A DNA stretch of 35,145 bases from CAZMRW01 sp964568805 (GCA_964568805.1 CAZMRW010000040.1:1-35145), one strand, 5' to 3'. Positions 1 to 7,675 are shown, counted from the stretch's first letter. Notes: generated from the sequence alone by a model not told the origin. Numbers and translations: made by a program.

Positions 1-49
1 GTTTTCTAACAGGGCATAGCTTAAACTATTGTCCGGTTTTCGGGGTCCA
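1..49. mobile_element. Probable end (terminal inverted repeat) of an IS3-family-like insertion sequence
   Basis: Read on the minus strand, the segment starts TGGACCCCGAAAACCGGACA and runs off the window. The TGGACCCC...GGACA pattern with a terminal TG dinucleotide resembles terminal inverted repeats of IS3-family elements as I remember them. It ends two bases from the stop codon of the DUF364 gene. No transposase is visible because the window begins here, so the call rests on the terminus alone. Confidence 0.4.
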
Positions 50-51
50 CT

Positions 52-717
52 TTAAGGATCAATCACGTCAATGCCCGCCAGATAATCAATGCCGAATTCG
101 TGCAGCTCAGGCAGCCAGGGTACCGTCGGCCCCATCAAAACGGTGGTGGCGTCTAGCGCCAGCTCAGCCAGCCGCGGGAAGGTTTTATTGGTTATGGAAC
201 TGGCCGTCAAAAAGACCCAGTCGGCACCGGGCAACAAAAACTCGCAGGCGGGATCCGGAAAGTCGGAAGACACAGGCTGCCGTTCGATGATGCTCAGGTC
301 GAATTGGCCGGCATAGCGTTCGATGCCCGGATAACGCCCGATCACGACTACTTTTTGGCCCTGCAGCCTAGGCAGGAAATGATCGAATACCGCCAGATTG
401 GCGCCATCGGATGCGGGCAATAGCGTGATGCCGGAAGGTAGTTCATAGCGATTCAAACTGCAATTGATCGCCGCCATGCCTACCGTGGCCTTGTAGGGCT
501 CCCAATCGGTGACCCATCCTGCCAGTTCAGACAGGGTTTTACCGGCCAAGGTGCCCGGCCACGACAGGGTGCGGGTGGGAATGCCGGGGCTCATCGCAAG
601 GCCTAAACGCTGAGCTTTACACACCGTCCAAACCAGGCCGATGTTGATTTCCGTAACCTGCGCATCGCTGCCGGCATAATCCAGCAACAGCTCATATATT
701 CGTGCCGGATTGTCCAT
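52..717 (-). CDS. DUF364 / DUF4213 family protein, last gene of the nifEN operon
   Basis: The 221-residue protein looks like the DUF4213-DUF364 family: an N-terminal half with the pattern VGMAAINCSLNRYE, then a Rossmann-like half with VVVIGRYPGIERY near residues 122-134 and a late VLMGPTVPWLPELHEFGIDYLAG segment. Pfam describes DUF364 as a putative heavy-metal chelation domain, but no reaction is established to my knowledge. It lies 5 bp after the preceding gene, as the ninth gene of the nifE-initiated operon, which suggests a metal- or cofactor-related job in nitrogen fixation; that is inference. The stop codon is only two bases from a probable insertion-sequence end, so the operon may once have continued. 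The family call is fairly sure, the role is not. Confidence 0.75.
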   Translation of the reverse strand: MDNPARIYELLLDYAGSDAQVTEINIGLVWTVCKAQRLGLAMSPGIPTRTLSWPGTLAGKTLSELAGWVTDWEPYKATVGMAAINCSLNRYELPSGITLLPASDGANLAVFDHFLPRLQGQKVVVIGRYPGIERYAGQFDLSIIERQPVSSDFPDPACEFLLPGADWVFLTASSITNKTFPRLAELALDATTVLMGPTVPWLPELHEFGIDYLAGIDVIDP

Positions 718-722
718 TTAGG

Positions 723-1097
723 CTAACCGGGCATCGTCAACAGCTTGGCTTCGGATTTAATGTTGTCGGCGTTACCCCAGGCGGTAACGCCTTCAACAAA
801 CCAGTTTATTTTGCCGGGATGGGTCCTGATCACATCATATTCCGCATAAAAGGTGCCGTCGCTATTGAACTGAAGTCTGCCGACCGGCTGCTTTTTCGAC
901 TCCGCGTACCAATAGCCCGTCAAGTTATGCTGTCCGGTATAAGGGTCCTTGATGAGAACAAAACTGGCATTATCGTAACTCGGATAATGTTGAATGTCCG
1001 CTTCAGCAAAACCCAGCTTGCCGATTTCTTCAGCCAGGCGCCGGCAAATGGCTGTTCCCAGCTGGCGGTTGCTATCGATCTGTTCTGATAAATCCAT
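723..1097 (-). CDS. Conserved nif-operon protein of unknown function
   Basis: This 124-residue soluble protein has no cysteine motif, signal peptide or membrane segment. Its N-terminal half contains LGTAICRRLAEEIGKLGFAE, and the C-terminal half looks beta-rich with many aromatic residues (YDNASFVLIKD, GYWYAE, GTFYAEYDVIRTHPGKINWFVEGVTAWG). I do not recognise a named family. It lies 14 bp after the [2Fe-2S] ferredoxin gene and 5 bp before the DUF364 gene on the same strand, so it is almost certainly co-transcribed with nifENX. Tight operon packing and a clean reading frame support a real gene. A role linked to the adjacent ferredoxin is possible but unproven. Confidence 0.8.
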   Translation of the reverse strand: MDLSEQIDSNRQLGTAICRRLAEEIGKLGFAEADIQHYPSYDNASFVLIKDPYTGQHNLTGYWYAESKKQPVGRLQFNSDGTFYAEYDVIRTHPGKINWFVEGVTAWGNADNIKSEAKLLTMPG

Positions 1098-1111
1098 AAG
1101 ACTCGCTCTGG

Positions 1112-1435
1112 CTACCAGATCTCAGCCGGCAGCATCAGACCGGCGACCGGCTCGCCGCCGAGCAGATGTTGCTCGATGATGGTTTTAACATCGTCCTTTT
1201 TCAGCCTGCCGTACATGACGCCTTCGGGATAAACCAGAACACTGGGCCCCATCATGCAGGGCCCCATGCAGCCGGTATTGGTGAGGCCGATTTTTTCAAA
1301 CAGATTGCGGGCCTGGATCTCATTCATGAATTCATTCATGATTTCGGCACAGCTGGTGCTGGCGCAGGACCCTCTGGGATGCCCTTGCGGCCGGTTTTGA
1401 GTGCAGACGAATACATGTTTTTCTGGTCTGGGCAT
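1112..1435 (-). CDS. Thioredoxin-like [2Fe-2S] ferredoxin (Shethna protein I / C. pasteurianum 2Fe type)
   Basis: This 107-residue protein belongs to the thioredoxin-fold [2Fe-2S] ferredoxins. It opens with HVFVCTQNRP, and its cysteines at residues 11, 24, 56 and 60 occupy the same positions as the cluster ligands known for the Clostridium pasteurianum protein; an extra cysteine lies at 29. The second pair is in GCMGPCMMGPSVLVYPEGV, a hallmark of the family. In Azotobacter the homologue (Shethna protein I) is linked to nitrogen fixation. Here it follows fdxB by 20 bp in the nifEN operon. A role in electron transfer or redox chemistry around nitrogenase or cofactor assembly is likely; the precise partner is unknown. 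Confidence 0.9.
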   Translation of the reverse strand: MPRPEKHVFVCTQNRPQGHPRGSCASTSCAEIMNEFMNEIQARNLFEKIGLTNTGCMGPCMMGPSVLVYPEGVMYGRLKKDDVKTIIEQHLLGGEPVAGLMLPAEIW

Positions 1436-1455
1436 ATCATGATCCTTCTAAAAAT

Positions 1456-1773
1456 TTAAGCGGCTTGTTTATGTTCATGGGTAAAACAGTCTTTCGGGCA
1501 CACTTTCGAGCAGGCTTCGCAGCCGATACAATCGAGACGATTTTTTAAACTCATGACCATGCTGTTGTCATCATCGTCTTCAAAATCGGCGTAATCGTCG
1601 TCAAACTCTTCCGCATCCAGCGCTTCGGCTTTATCCACCAGATCGAACACATCTCGCGGGCAGACCTTGAAGCAGCGGCCGCAACCGATGCAATTCTTTT
1701 GGTTGATGTCGGTGACATAGGCCGGCGTCCATACCGTACCGCCAAAGGTGACGCCTGTTACAAATTCGGACAT
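1456..1773 (-). CDS. fdxB: Nif-specific ferredoxin III, 2[4Fe-4S]
   Basis: The 105-residue protein carries two 4Fe-4S binding motifs: CIGCGRCFKVCPRDV near residues 28-42 and CIGCEACSKVCPKDC near 82-96. Between them lies a very acidic linker (EEFDDDYADFEDDDDN). Length, motif spacing and operon position match FdxB, the nif-specific ferredoxin III, a cytoplasmic low-potential electron carrier. It follows the DUF683 gene by 11 bp. Its likely role is reductant supply to nitrogenase or to Fe-S and FeMo-co assembly steps; the window does not show which donor it uses. The family assignment is secure. Confidence 0.93.
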   Translation of the reverse strand: MSEFVTGVTFGGTVWTPAYVTDINQKNCIGCGRCFKVCPRDVFDLVDKAEALDAEEFDDDYADFEDDDDNSMVMSLKNRLDCIGCEACSKVCPKDCFTHEHKQAA

Positions 1774-1784
1774 GACATCGCTCC

Positions 1785-2000
1785 TCAGGCCGCTTCAGCC
1801 AGCGCTGCAAGCAGTTTTTGGTTGGCTTCATCCCAGACCTTGCAAGCCTCATAGGTGGCCTCCGCAATAGCCATCAGTTCGCCGTAAGCGTCAGGAAGGC
1901 GGTCTTCAATCAGGTCATGCAGTTCCATTGCCTGTTCGCTGGCCAGGCGCTTGGTCTTTTTGACTTCCTTTTCCAGTTTTCTTAACTCATCTGCAGTCAT
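1785..2000 (-). CDS. CCE_0567-type (DUF683) small helical nif-cluster protein
   Basis: The 71-residue product is predicted all-helical (MTADELRKLEKEVKKTKRLA, then ELHDLIEDRLPDAYGELMAIAEATYEAC). It matches the DUF683 / CCE_0567 family, small helical-hairpin proteins regularly found between the DUF269 gene and fdxB in nif clusters. A GAGGA ribosome-binding site stands nine bases before the ATG. The gene begins 11 bp after the DUF269 gene. The family has been described as metal-binding, but its task in nitrogen fixation is unresolved. The family call is confident because both sequence and gene order agree. Confidence 0.88.
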   Translation of the reverse strand: MTADELRKLEKEVKKTKRLASEQAMELHDLIEDRLPDAYGELMAIAEATYEACKVWDEANQKLLAALAEAA

Positions 2001-2011
2001 TTGGGCAGTCC

Positions 2012-2485
2012 TCAGTCGGTTGCGGCGGCATGGTATTTTTCAATCAGGCCCAGCGCCTTCTCGATAATAAGGTCGCTTTTCTCGCGCAGGTCTTCGAGGC
2101 TTGAGAAGCCGAAACGGTGGGTGTCTCGCAAAATCTTGTCGACCACGATCAATTTGCCGACCATGATCAACGCGCGGCCGAAGCCTTCATGGCTAAGATG
2201 CACGATAGGGGCAGCCATCAGGCCGGATTTTTTCTCGATCAGCGTAGCCAAAGAGTTGTAATACGCTTTTAAGCGGGCAATGGTGATTTCATCGGGATCA
2301 CCGACCACCGGAATGTTTTTTTTACGCTCCTTGGTCAGGACGACAGGATCGATGATTTTGGCTTCAGGCCAGCCTGCATAGGTATCGTACGTATCGATCG
2401 CGCGTAACTGTTTAATGTAATCTTTGACGATATCGGAACTTAAATTGGCATCGTTTTCTTGCACGACTAATTCTGCAGTGGTCAT
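2012..2485 (-). CDS. NifX-associated nitrogen fixation protein (DUF269)
   Basis: The 157-residue protein matches the NifX-associated DUF269 family: an N-terminal helix (SSDIVKDYIKQLRAIDTYDTY), the segment SGLMAAPIVHLSHEGFGRALIMVGKLIVVDKILRD, and a helical end (SSLEDLREKSDLIIEKALGLIEKYHAA). The family nearly always follows nifX in nif clusters, as here. It is cytoplasmic and thought to help FeMo-co biosynthesis, but no activity is firmly established. It is separated from nifX by about 110 bp that hold a nested inverted repeat (2517-2593), unlike the tight spacing of the rest of the operon. Confidence 0.93.
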   Translation of the reverse strand: MTTAELVVQENDANLSSDIVKDYIKQLRAIDTYDTYAGWPEAKIIDPVVLTKERKKNIPVVGDPDEITIARLKAYYNSLATLIEKKSGLMAAPIVHLSHEGFGRALIMVGKLIVVDKILRDTHRFGFSSLEDLREKSDLIIEKALGLIEKYHAAATD

Positions 2486-2516
2486 ATTGTTTTCTCCGCT
2501 ATAAAAAGTGGTAATG

Positions 2517-2593
2517 GTAGGGTACGCATTTATGCCCTTGGGTATCGCGTACCATTTTCAAAATTATAAAAAGGTACGCAATGTGTACCCTAC
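2517..2593. repeat. Nested inverted-repeat element between nifX and the DUF269 gene
   Basis: The outer arms are GTAGGGTACGCATT (2517-2530) and AATGTGTACCCTAC (2580-2593), complementary at 13 of 14 positions. The inner arms are GCGTACC (2547-2553) and GGTACGC (2573-2579), with an AT-rich core containing ATTTTCAAAAT. The element shares its left arm and core with the larger element between nifH and nifD (17863-17954), so it belongs to a dispersed family. It can fold into a long hairpin in the nif transcript. Confidence 0.85.
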
Positions 2594-2594
2594 G

Positions 2595-3080
2595 CTATTC
2601 ATCCCAGCCTTCCTCAGCCATCTTGTTAAATCGGTCAGGATCGGGACTTTTATGTTGATTGATCGCTTTCGCCAGCCAACTGGACGGACCGGCCTTGATC
2701 TCATTTTGCAAATCGGCGATCAGATCTTTGATCCTGCTGCCTTCATGCACCTTGACAGGCTGAATGTTTTTGGCGATCAGCTGATTGATGGCCGAGCCGC
2801 CAACGGCCTGGCAATAGACCGCCGCACAGCCGTCAAGCAGCTCAATCTTGACTGACAGCTTATCTTCGTTGCCGTCCTGACTGAGTTCTCCAAATTGGGC
2901 GGCTTCCAGCAAGTTCGCATGGTCCCTGTCCACCGCATAGACGGCGAAGGATTTGGTGGAACCGAAATGCTGGTTGACCGTTTCCATGTCGGTGGTGGCA
3001 AACGCGATTTTTAATGCAGTTTCCATAAGCTTCTTCTCATCTGCGCTTTGCACGATGTGCATGCGTCTCGTTAATGGCAT
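2595..3080 (-). CDS. nifX: NifX, FeMo-co/NifB-co carrier
   Basis: The 161-residue protein has the NifX/NifB-like dinitrogenase cofactor-binding fold. After a short N-terminal extension (MPLTRRMHIVQSADEKK) comes ALKIAFATTDMETVNQHFGSTKSFAVYAVD, with the histidine of the NQHFG motif in the cofactor-binding region. The end is SSWLAKAINQHKSPDPDRFNKM. NifX binds NifB-co and the VK-cluster and passes cofactor precursors to or from NifEN. I chose the first ATG, which overlaps the nifN stop by 10 bp; the ATG at 3062 is an alternative and neither has a strong ribosome-binding site. A second protein with the same domain (NafY) is encoded at 13371-14084. Confidence 0.95.
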   Translation of the reverse strand: MPLTRRMHIVQSADEKKLMETALKIAFATTDMETVNQHFGSTKSFAVYAVDRDHANLLEAAQFGELSQDGNEDKLSVKIELLDGCAAVYCQAVGGSAINQLIAKNIQPVKVHEGSRIKDLIADLQNEIKAGPSSWLAKAINQHKSPDPDRFNKMAEEGWDE

Positions 3081-4525
3081 GACCGCGCCTGATCGGTAAG
3101 GCCGCTTTGTTCGCTGGCGGGTTTCTGGGCATACACCGAGCGGTACACCGGAATTTCTTCATGCGAATAGTTGATGACCAGATTGGCCAGATCGAACAGC
3201 GTTTGCCGGGTGCCGCGATAACCGATCCAGGTTTTCTGGTAACCGCCGATAATGTCGTACAGCGGAAACCCGGCTCTCAGAATGGGCGTTCCCAGCCGCT
3301 CGGCGGTATCGACCGCATGGGAATTGCCGATAACCAGTTGCGCCCTATTGGCCCTGCCGAGGTGTTCCATATCCTCAAGGTCGCCGATTTTGATGCTGGC
3401 AACCGGAATCCGTGCCAACAATGGCACATTGCAGGAGGTGACGGCGGCAACGACTTCCGCACCCATTTCCTGAATCAGATCGGCAAACGCATGGAGCAAG
3501 TCGGCATCGGCGGCAATGGCGATCCGCAATTGGCCTAGCATGAAATGCGTGTCCAGCATCGCATCCTGCAACTGCGAACGCTGCCGCTCAATACGCTCGG
3601 GCACCTCCCGGCCACTGATGTCGGCCAATGCGGAAATTAGTGCATCATTGGCTTTCAAGCCGTAGAGATGATCGAGAGCATAAGTCGGCACGCCGGTTTT
3701 TTCTTCCAGCAATTCCGCAGCTTTGGTCAGCGATGCGCCGATCACCACCGTCGCCCGCGCATCGCCCAGTGTCGCCATTTCGGACAGAGGGGTGCCGCCT
3801 ATCGTCACCGGACTGAAATCGTCATCGGTGAGGCAGCCGTCCAGCGAGTCCGAAATATCGGGTACAAATACAGGTCTGAGCTGGAACTGTTCAAAAATGT
3901 CCCGCAGCGCCTCCAGGTCTCCGGGAGTCAGCATATAGCTGACCAGGACATTAACCTGTCGTTCCGGCAACCGCTCCCTGCGTTGCTCTACCTCCTGAAT
4001 CCATTCAGTCGTACGTTTGCCCGGATAGATTCCGGCGTCCTTGGCATCCGGTACGAGCGCACGAATGATTTCGGTGAGGGTCGCGGCGTAGCCGGTTTCG
4101 ACGCTGCCGGTAAAATCGGGGGTATTGACGGCGACGACGGCAATATCGGCAAATTCCGGATTCGCGTCCCTGAATTCCCTGACATTCCGATGCACATCGC
4201 AGCCTTGCGTCTCGGCCAGGCCGGTGGTCAAAATGGTGATCAGCGACGGGCGGGATTTTTCAGCGATGGTTTTGATGCCTTCCCGGACATTTTCATCGGC
4301 GCCCATCACCGAACTGCCCTGATCCATGGCCGTGCTTTGCAGCGGAATCGGCTCCCGGAAATGACGCACGAAAAACACTTTCGCGAAGGCGGTGCAGCCC
4401 TGTGAGCCGTGCAGCATCGGCATTGCCCGGTTAAAGCCCAGCGTCGCCAGGGAGCCTCCGATCGGCTGGCTGGCTTTCAGCGGATTGACCGACAGCGCCT
4501 TGTTTCTTTTCAGGATGTCGGCCAT
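3071..4525 (-). CDS. nifN: NifN, beta subunit of the NifEN FeMo-co scaffold
   Basis: The 484-residue protein is homologous to NifK and pairs with NifE as the scaffold on which FeMo-co is completed. Visible features are NPLKASQPIGGSLATLGF, then MPMLHGSQGCTAFAKVFFVRHFREPIPLQ, a nitrogenase component-1 pattern with the cluster cysteine in SQGC, and a C-terminal GFPLYDIIGGYQKTWIGYRG. The frame is open 17 codons further upstream, but I chose the ATG at 4525 (MADILKRNKAL) because it shares one base with the nifE stop (TGATG), a typical coupled arrangement. The cysteine spacing differs from NifK, as usual for NifN. NifX follows with a small overlap. Confidence 0.96.
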   Translation of the reverse strand: MADILKRNKALSVNPLKASQPIGGSLATLGFNRAMPMLHGSQGCTAFAKVFFVRHFREPIPLQSTAMDQGSSVMGADENVREGIKTIAEKSRPSLITILTTGLAETQGCDVHRNVREFRDANPEFADIAVVAVNTPDFTGSVETGYAATLTEIIRALVPDAKDAGIYPGKRTTEWIQEVEQRRERLPERQVNVLVSYMLTPGDLEALRDIFEQFQLRPVFVPDISDSLDGCLTDDDFSPVTIGGTPLSEMATLGDARATVVIGASLTKAAELLEEKTGVPTYALDHLYGLKANDALISALADISGREVPERIERQRSQLQDAMLDTHFMLGQLRIAIAADADLLHAFADLIQEMGAEVVAAVTSCNVPLLARIPVASIKIGDLEDMEHLGRANRAQLVIGNSHAVDTAERLGTPILRAGFPLYDIIGGYQKTWIGYRGTRQTLFDLANLVINYSHEEIPVYRSVYAQKPASEQSGLTDQARSCH

Positions 4526-5916
4526 CAGGCGGCCCTCCGATTTTTCCACGGTGCAGGCGCCCTGACCGCCTCCCATACCGGGCTTTCAATCGTCAACGCC
4601 AGTTGTCGCACCAGCTCCAGCATGCCCTGATAGCCTTCATAGCCGAATTCGCGTTCCTGATTGATATCCAGAAACGGAATTTTGGCCTTTAACGCCGTGT
4701 ACATATTACGGCCGCCGGCGATCAAGATATCGGCCTTGTAATCATGAACGATCTTCAGCAGCGCCCTGGGGCTGCCATCCTCGATCATCAGCGTATCCTC
4801 GCCCATCAGTTCGCGGATTCTGGCCTTGTCCTCTTCGGTGGATTTCTTGGTGCCGGTGGCGACGACCACCATGCCCAAATCCTGCAGCGCGGATATCACC
4901 GACCAGCTTTTGACGCCGCCGGTAAACAACAGCACCCGCTTGCCTTTGAGGCGTTCTTTCCAGGGTTCCAGTTCCGTTCTGATCCGGGTTTCTTCGCGCA
5001 GGATCAGCGCCTCGGTGCGTTCGGTCAAATCCCCATCGTCAAGCGCTTTCGCGAAATCCCGTAACGACTGGCTGGTATCGGTAATGCCGTAAAAACTTCC
5101 TTCAAACCACGGCGTGCCGTACTGTTTCTGCAACTTGCGGGCGACATTCACCATCGCTTTCGAGCATACCATCATGTTGACTTCGGCTTTATGCATGGTC
5201 TGCACCTCCCGGAATCGCGCATCACCCGATAGAGTACACAATACGCGCAGGCCCAGTTCATCCAGCAGCGGCAGGACATGCCAGAATTCGCCGGCAATGT
5301 TGTATTCGCCGATCAGATTGACGTCATGGATTTTAATGCCAGCCTGTCCGGTGTTCAAAGGCAACGGATCAGGGTCGCGCGTGCCGATCACATGGTCGAC
5401 CATCGCATCGCCGGCGATGCGGTTACCGAGGTTCTTGGTGCCGTAAAATCCGGCGCTGTCGATCGGCACGACCGGAACGCCCCAGCGTTCCTGTGCCGAT
5501 TTGCATACGGCATTGATGTCATCACCAACTAAAGCAGGAACACAGGTGTTGTAGATAAACACCGCAGGCGGCGAGTAAGTATCGATCGCCTGCTTGATAG
5601 CATGGAACAGGCGTTTTTCCGAGCGCCCCATGACAATATCCTGCTCGGTCAAATCGGTGGTCATGCCGATGCGGTATAATTCAGCGCCGGACGAGCGGGT
5701 GCCCCGGTTATCCCAGGAACTGCCGGCACAGGCAATCGGCCCGTGGACGATATGCGCGACATCGGCAATCGGCAGCAGCGCGATTTGCGCCCCGTCAAAC
5801 GCACAGCCGCCCGCCGCCGTTCCCGGCTTTGGCTTTGCGCAACCGGACTTTTCCTTTTTGTTGTGCTCACAGGCCGGTTCGTCCAATAAGGCTGCAATGT
5901 CTTTTGTTGATTTCAT
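4525..5916 (-). CDS. nifE: NifE, alpha subunit of the NifEN FeMo-co scaffold
   Basis: The 463-residue NifD homologue forms the NifE2N2 scaffold with NifN. Expected cluster cysteines are visible at residues 38 (GGCAFDGAQ) and 63 (HGPIACAGSSWDNRG), with a third in YNTCVPALVGDDI; a further conserved cysteine is in MMVCSKAMVN, and GEYNIAGEFWHVLPLLDELG and EGYQGM are typical. I chose the ATG at 5916 (MKSTKDIAALLDEPACEHN), which resembles family starts. The upstream extension to 5952 lies at or within the predicted transcription start from the sigma-54 promoter at 5953-5967. It is the first gene of a nine-gene operon and should be under NifA control. Confidence 0.96.
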   Translation of the reverse strand: MKSTKDIAALLDEPACEHNKKEKSGCAKPKPGTAAGGCAFDGAQIALLPIADVAHIVHGPIACAGSSWDNRGTRSSGAELYRIGMTTDLTEQDIVMGRSEKRLFHAIKQAIDTYSPPAVFIYNTCVPALVGDDINAVCKSAQERWGVPVVPIDSAGFYGTKNLGNRIAGDAMVDHVIGTRDPDPLPLNTGQAGIKIHDVNLIGEYNIAGEFWHVLPLLDELGLRVLCTLSGDARFREVQTMHKAEVNMMVCSKAMVNVARKLQKQYGTPWFEGSFYGITDTSQSLRDFAKALDDGDLTERTEALILREETRIRTELEPWKERLKGKRVLLFTGGVKSWSVISALQDLGMVVVATGTKKSTEEDKARIRELMGEDTLMIEDGSPRALLKIVHDYKADILIAGGRNMYTALKAKIPFLDINQEREFGYEGYQGMLELVRQLALTIESPVWEAVRAPAPWKNRRAA

Positions 5917-5952
5917 GATTTTGACCGAATGGCTTTGTTTATATCGACACAA

Positions 5953-5967
5953 GCAACCATTGTGCCA
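5953..5967 (-). promoter_or_regulatory. Sigma-54 (-24/-12) promoter of the nifE operon
   Basis: On the minus strand the sequence reads TGGCACAATGGTTGC, a full match to the TGGCAC-N5-TTGC consensus. Transcription would start near 5940, about 25 bases before the nifE ATG at 5916. A NifA upstream site lies about 45 bp further upstream. The surrounding gap (5917-6294) is AT-rich between promoter and activator site, as is usual where IHF bends DNA. Confidence 0.92.
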
Positions 5968-6011
5968 TTTTTTATTTCATTGATATTATTACGATTTATT
6001 AGATTGTGGAT

Positions 6012-6027
6012 TGTAGGAAAACCGACA
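6012..6027. promoter_or_regulatory. NifA upstream activator sequence for nifE
   Basis: The sequence TGTAGGAAAACCGACA fits the TGT-N10-ACA NifA consensus exactly. It lies about 70-85 bp upstream of the predicted nifE transcription start, a normal distance for a NifA enhancer site. The motif is short, so it is convincing mainly because it pairs with the sigma-54 promoter at 5953-5967. Confidence 0.8.
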
Positions 6028-6149
6028 AAACGGATGAAGAAATATAACAAGCAGGCTCTTTGGAGCGATTTTGGCGACGCATGCTGTTGTGATGATTTCT
6101 CCCGGCATATCGTGAAAAATGCGATGTTTGATTGAGTACGGAGAGAAAG

Positions 6150-6203
6150 ATGCCAATCGTCGCAACAAACGTATCCCGGAATTATGTGCTGGTAGAGCAT
6201 TAA
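6150..6203 (+). CDS. Possible 17-codon leader ORF upstream of the MFS gene
   Basis: An ATG follows a good ribosome-binding site (GGAGAG, 6140-6145) by four bases and opens a 17-residue frame, MPIVATNVSRNYVLVEH, ending in TAA. It precedes the MFS gene, whose own start looks weak (TTG, poor ribosome-binding site). It could be a translated leader peptide or a coincidence. No family is recognisable. Confidence 0.25.
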   Translation: MPIVATNVSRNYVLVEH

Positions 6204-6294
6204 ACTACTAAGTTTTGCCCGCCCACTGTGTTTAAATATTGTCATTTTTTTCGACTGTCCCTTATCTCATCCAGAACCGACTGTAGGCCTCACA

Positions 6295-7575
6295 TTGTCC
6301 AAGCTACCCTACACTCCATCCGTTGCGCGTATAGCCCTGGCCAGTTTTATCGGCACCGCCATCGAATTTTACGATTTTTATATCTATGGCATGGCGGCGG
6401 CTTTGGTCATCGGCCCGGTATTTTTCCCCGCCGGTAATCCGACGACTCAAGCGCTTAGTTCCTTCCTGACATTTGCCGTGGCTTTTCTCACCCGGCCATT
6501 GGGCGCGATGCTGTTCGGGCATTTCGGCGACCGCATCGGGCGCAAAACCACACTGGTTGCATCGCTGCTGGTCATGGGGGTCTCCACCACATTGATAGGT
6601 CTGTTGCCGGGCTATGAAGTAATTGGCGCTTGGGCGCCTGTCTTGTTGTGTTTGCTGCGGTTTGGCCAGGGTATCGGCTTGGGCGGAGAATGGGGAGGAG
6701 CGGCGCTGTTGGCAACCGAGAACGCTCCTGCCGGGAAGCGCGGTTGGTACGGCATGTTTCCTCAATTGGGACCGCCCGTAGGATTTCTCCTGGCGACGGG
6801 AAGTTTTTTGATGCTGGCTCATTTTTTGACTGAACAAGTGTTTCGCGACTGGGGCTGGCGGCTTCCATTCCTTGCCAGTTCTGTGCTGGTCGTGATCGGC
6901 CTGTATGTTCGTTTGACCTTGACCGAAACCCCTGTATTTACACGCGTTTTGGAGCAGCATCACCAGGTCGGCTTGCCTTTCAGGAACATCCTCAAGCACC
7001 ATGCAGCTCCGTTGCTTCTGGGGGCGCTGGCCATGGTTGTGTGCTATGCATTGTTCTATATTTCTACGGTATTTGCCCTGAGCTATGGCACTACCACGCT
7101 GCAGATCCCTCGCCCGCAATTTCTCGGCATGTTATGCTTGGCGGTGTTGTTTATGGCCGCAGCCACGCCGCTTTCAGCGTGGGCTGGAGACCGTTTCGGA
7201 CGTCGACCTGTTTTGCTGGCCGCGGGAAGCGCTGCGTTCCTGTCCGGTTTCGCCCTGGCGCCCATGCTCGAAAGTGGGTCGCCATTGATAATCACCGCAT
7301 TCCTGTCATTGGAACTCTTTCTAATGGGAGCCACCTTCGCGCCCATGGGGGCCTTGCTGCCGGAGCTGTTTCCATCCGAATTACGTTATACCGGTGCGGG
7401 AACGGCCTATAATCTAGGCGGCATACTGGGCGCTTCGTTTGCACCCTATATCGCGCAACGGCTGGTTACCGAGGGAGGACTGGCCTGGGTCGGCGGCTAT
7501 GTCTCATTGGCCGCGGCCATCAGCCTGCTTGCAGTATGGATGATACGTGAAACCCGTGACACTCACTGGGCCTAA
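6295..7575 (+). CDS. MFS transporter, metabolite:H+ symporter (MHS) type
   Basis: The 426-residue protein has about twelve hydrophobic segments and the MFS signature loops GDRIGRKTT (between helices 2 and 3) and GDRFGRRPV (between 8 and 9). The opening ASFIGTAIEFYDFYIYG and LRFGQGIGLGGEWGGAALLATENAP in helices 4-5 are typical of the metabolite:H+ symporter family (ProP, ShiA, KgtP and YdfJ relatives), which import organic acids and osmolytes into the cytoplasm. The substrate cannot be read from the sequence. The assigned start is a TTG with only a weak AGG upstream, and I found no better in-frame ATG. It lies between the two nif operons, on the opposite strand from both, so it is not part of either. 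Confidence 0.88.
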   Translation: MSKLPYTPSVARIALASFIGTAIEFYDFYIYGMAAALVIGPVFFPAGNPTTQALSSFLTFAVAFLTRPLGAMLFGHFGDRIGRKTTLVASLLVMGVSTTLIGLLPGYEVIGAWAPVLLCLLRFGQGIGLGGEWGGAALLATENAPAGKRGWYGMFPQLGPPVGFLLATGSFLMLAHFLTEQVFRDWGWRLPFLASSVLVVIGLYVRLTLTETPVFTRVLEQHHQVGLPFRNILKHHAAPLLLGALAMVVCYALFYISTVFALSYGTTTLQIPRPQFLGMLCLAVLFMAAATPLSAWAGDRFGRRPVLLAAGSAAFLSGFALAPMLESGSPLIITAFLSLELFLMGATFAPMGALLPELFPSELRYTGAGTAYNLGGILGASFAPYIAQRLVTEGGLAWVGGYVSLAAAISLLAVWMIRETRDTHWA

Positions 7576-7628
7576 ATCATTAACATATAACAGTCAGAAC
7601 AGGTATATCTAGGATAAAGTAATATTGA

Positions 7629-7649
7629 GTCGGGATTGCAAAGCCCGAC
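7629..7649. repeat. Short inverted repeat downstream of the MFS gene
   Basis: GTCGGG (7629-7634) and CCCGAC (7644-7649) form a six-pair stem with a nine-base loop. No U-tract follows on either strand, so it is not a convincing intrinsic terminator. It resembles small palindromic repeats common in proteobacterial intergenic DNA. Confidence 0.45.
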
Positions 7650-7675
7650 CTGCTTGGATGTATCAAATTTCTGTT

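Noticed and set aside
3668..4405. 245-codon open frame on the plus strand
   Set aside because: It lies antisense within nifN and has no domain or ribosome-binding site of note.
6304..7119. 271-codon open frame on the minus strand
   Set aside because: It is antisense to the MFS gene; its Gln/Arg-rich product looks like a shadow of membrane-helix codons.
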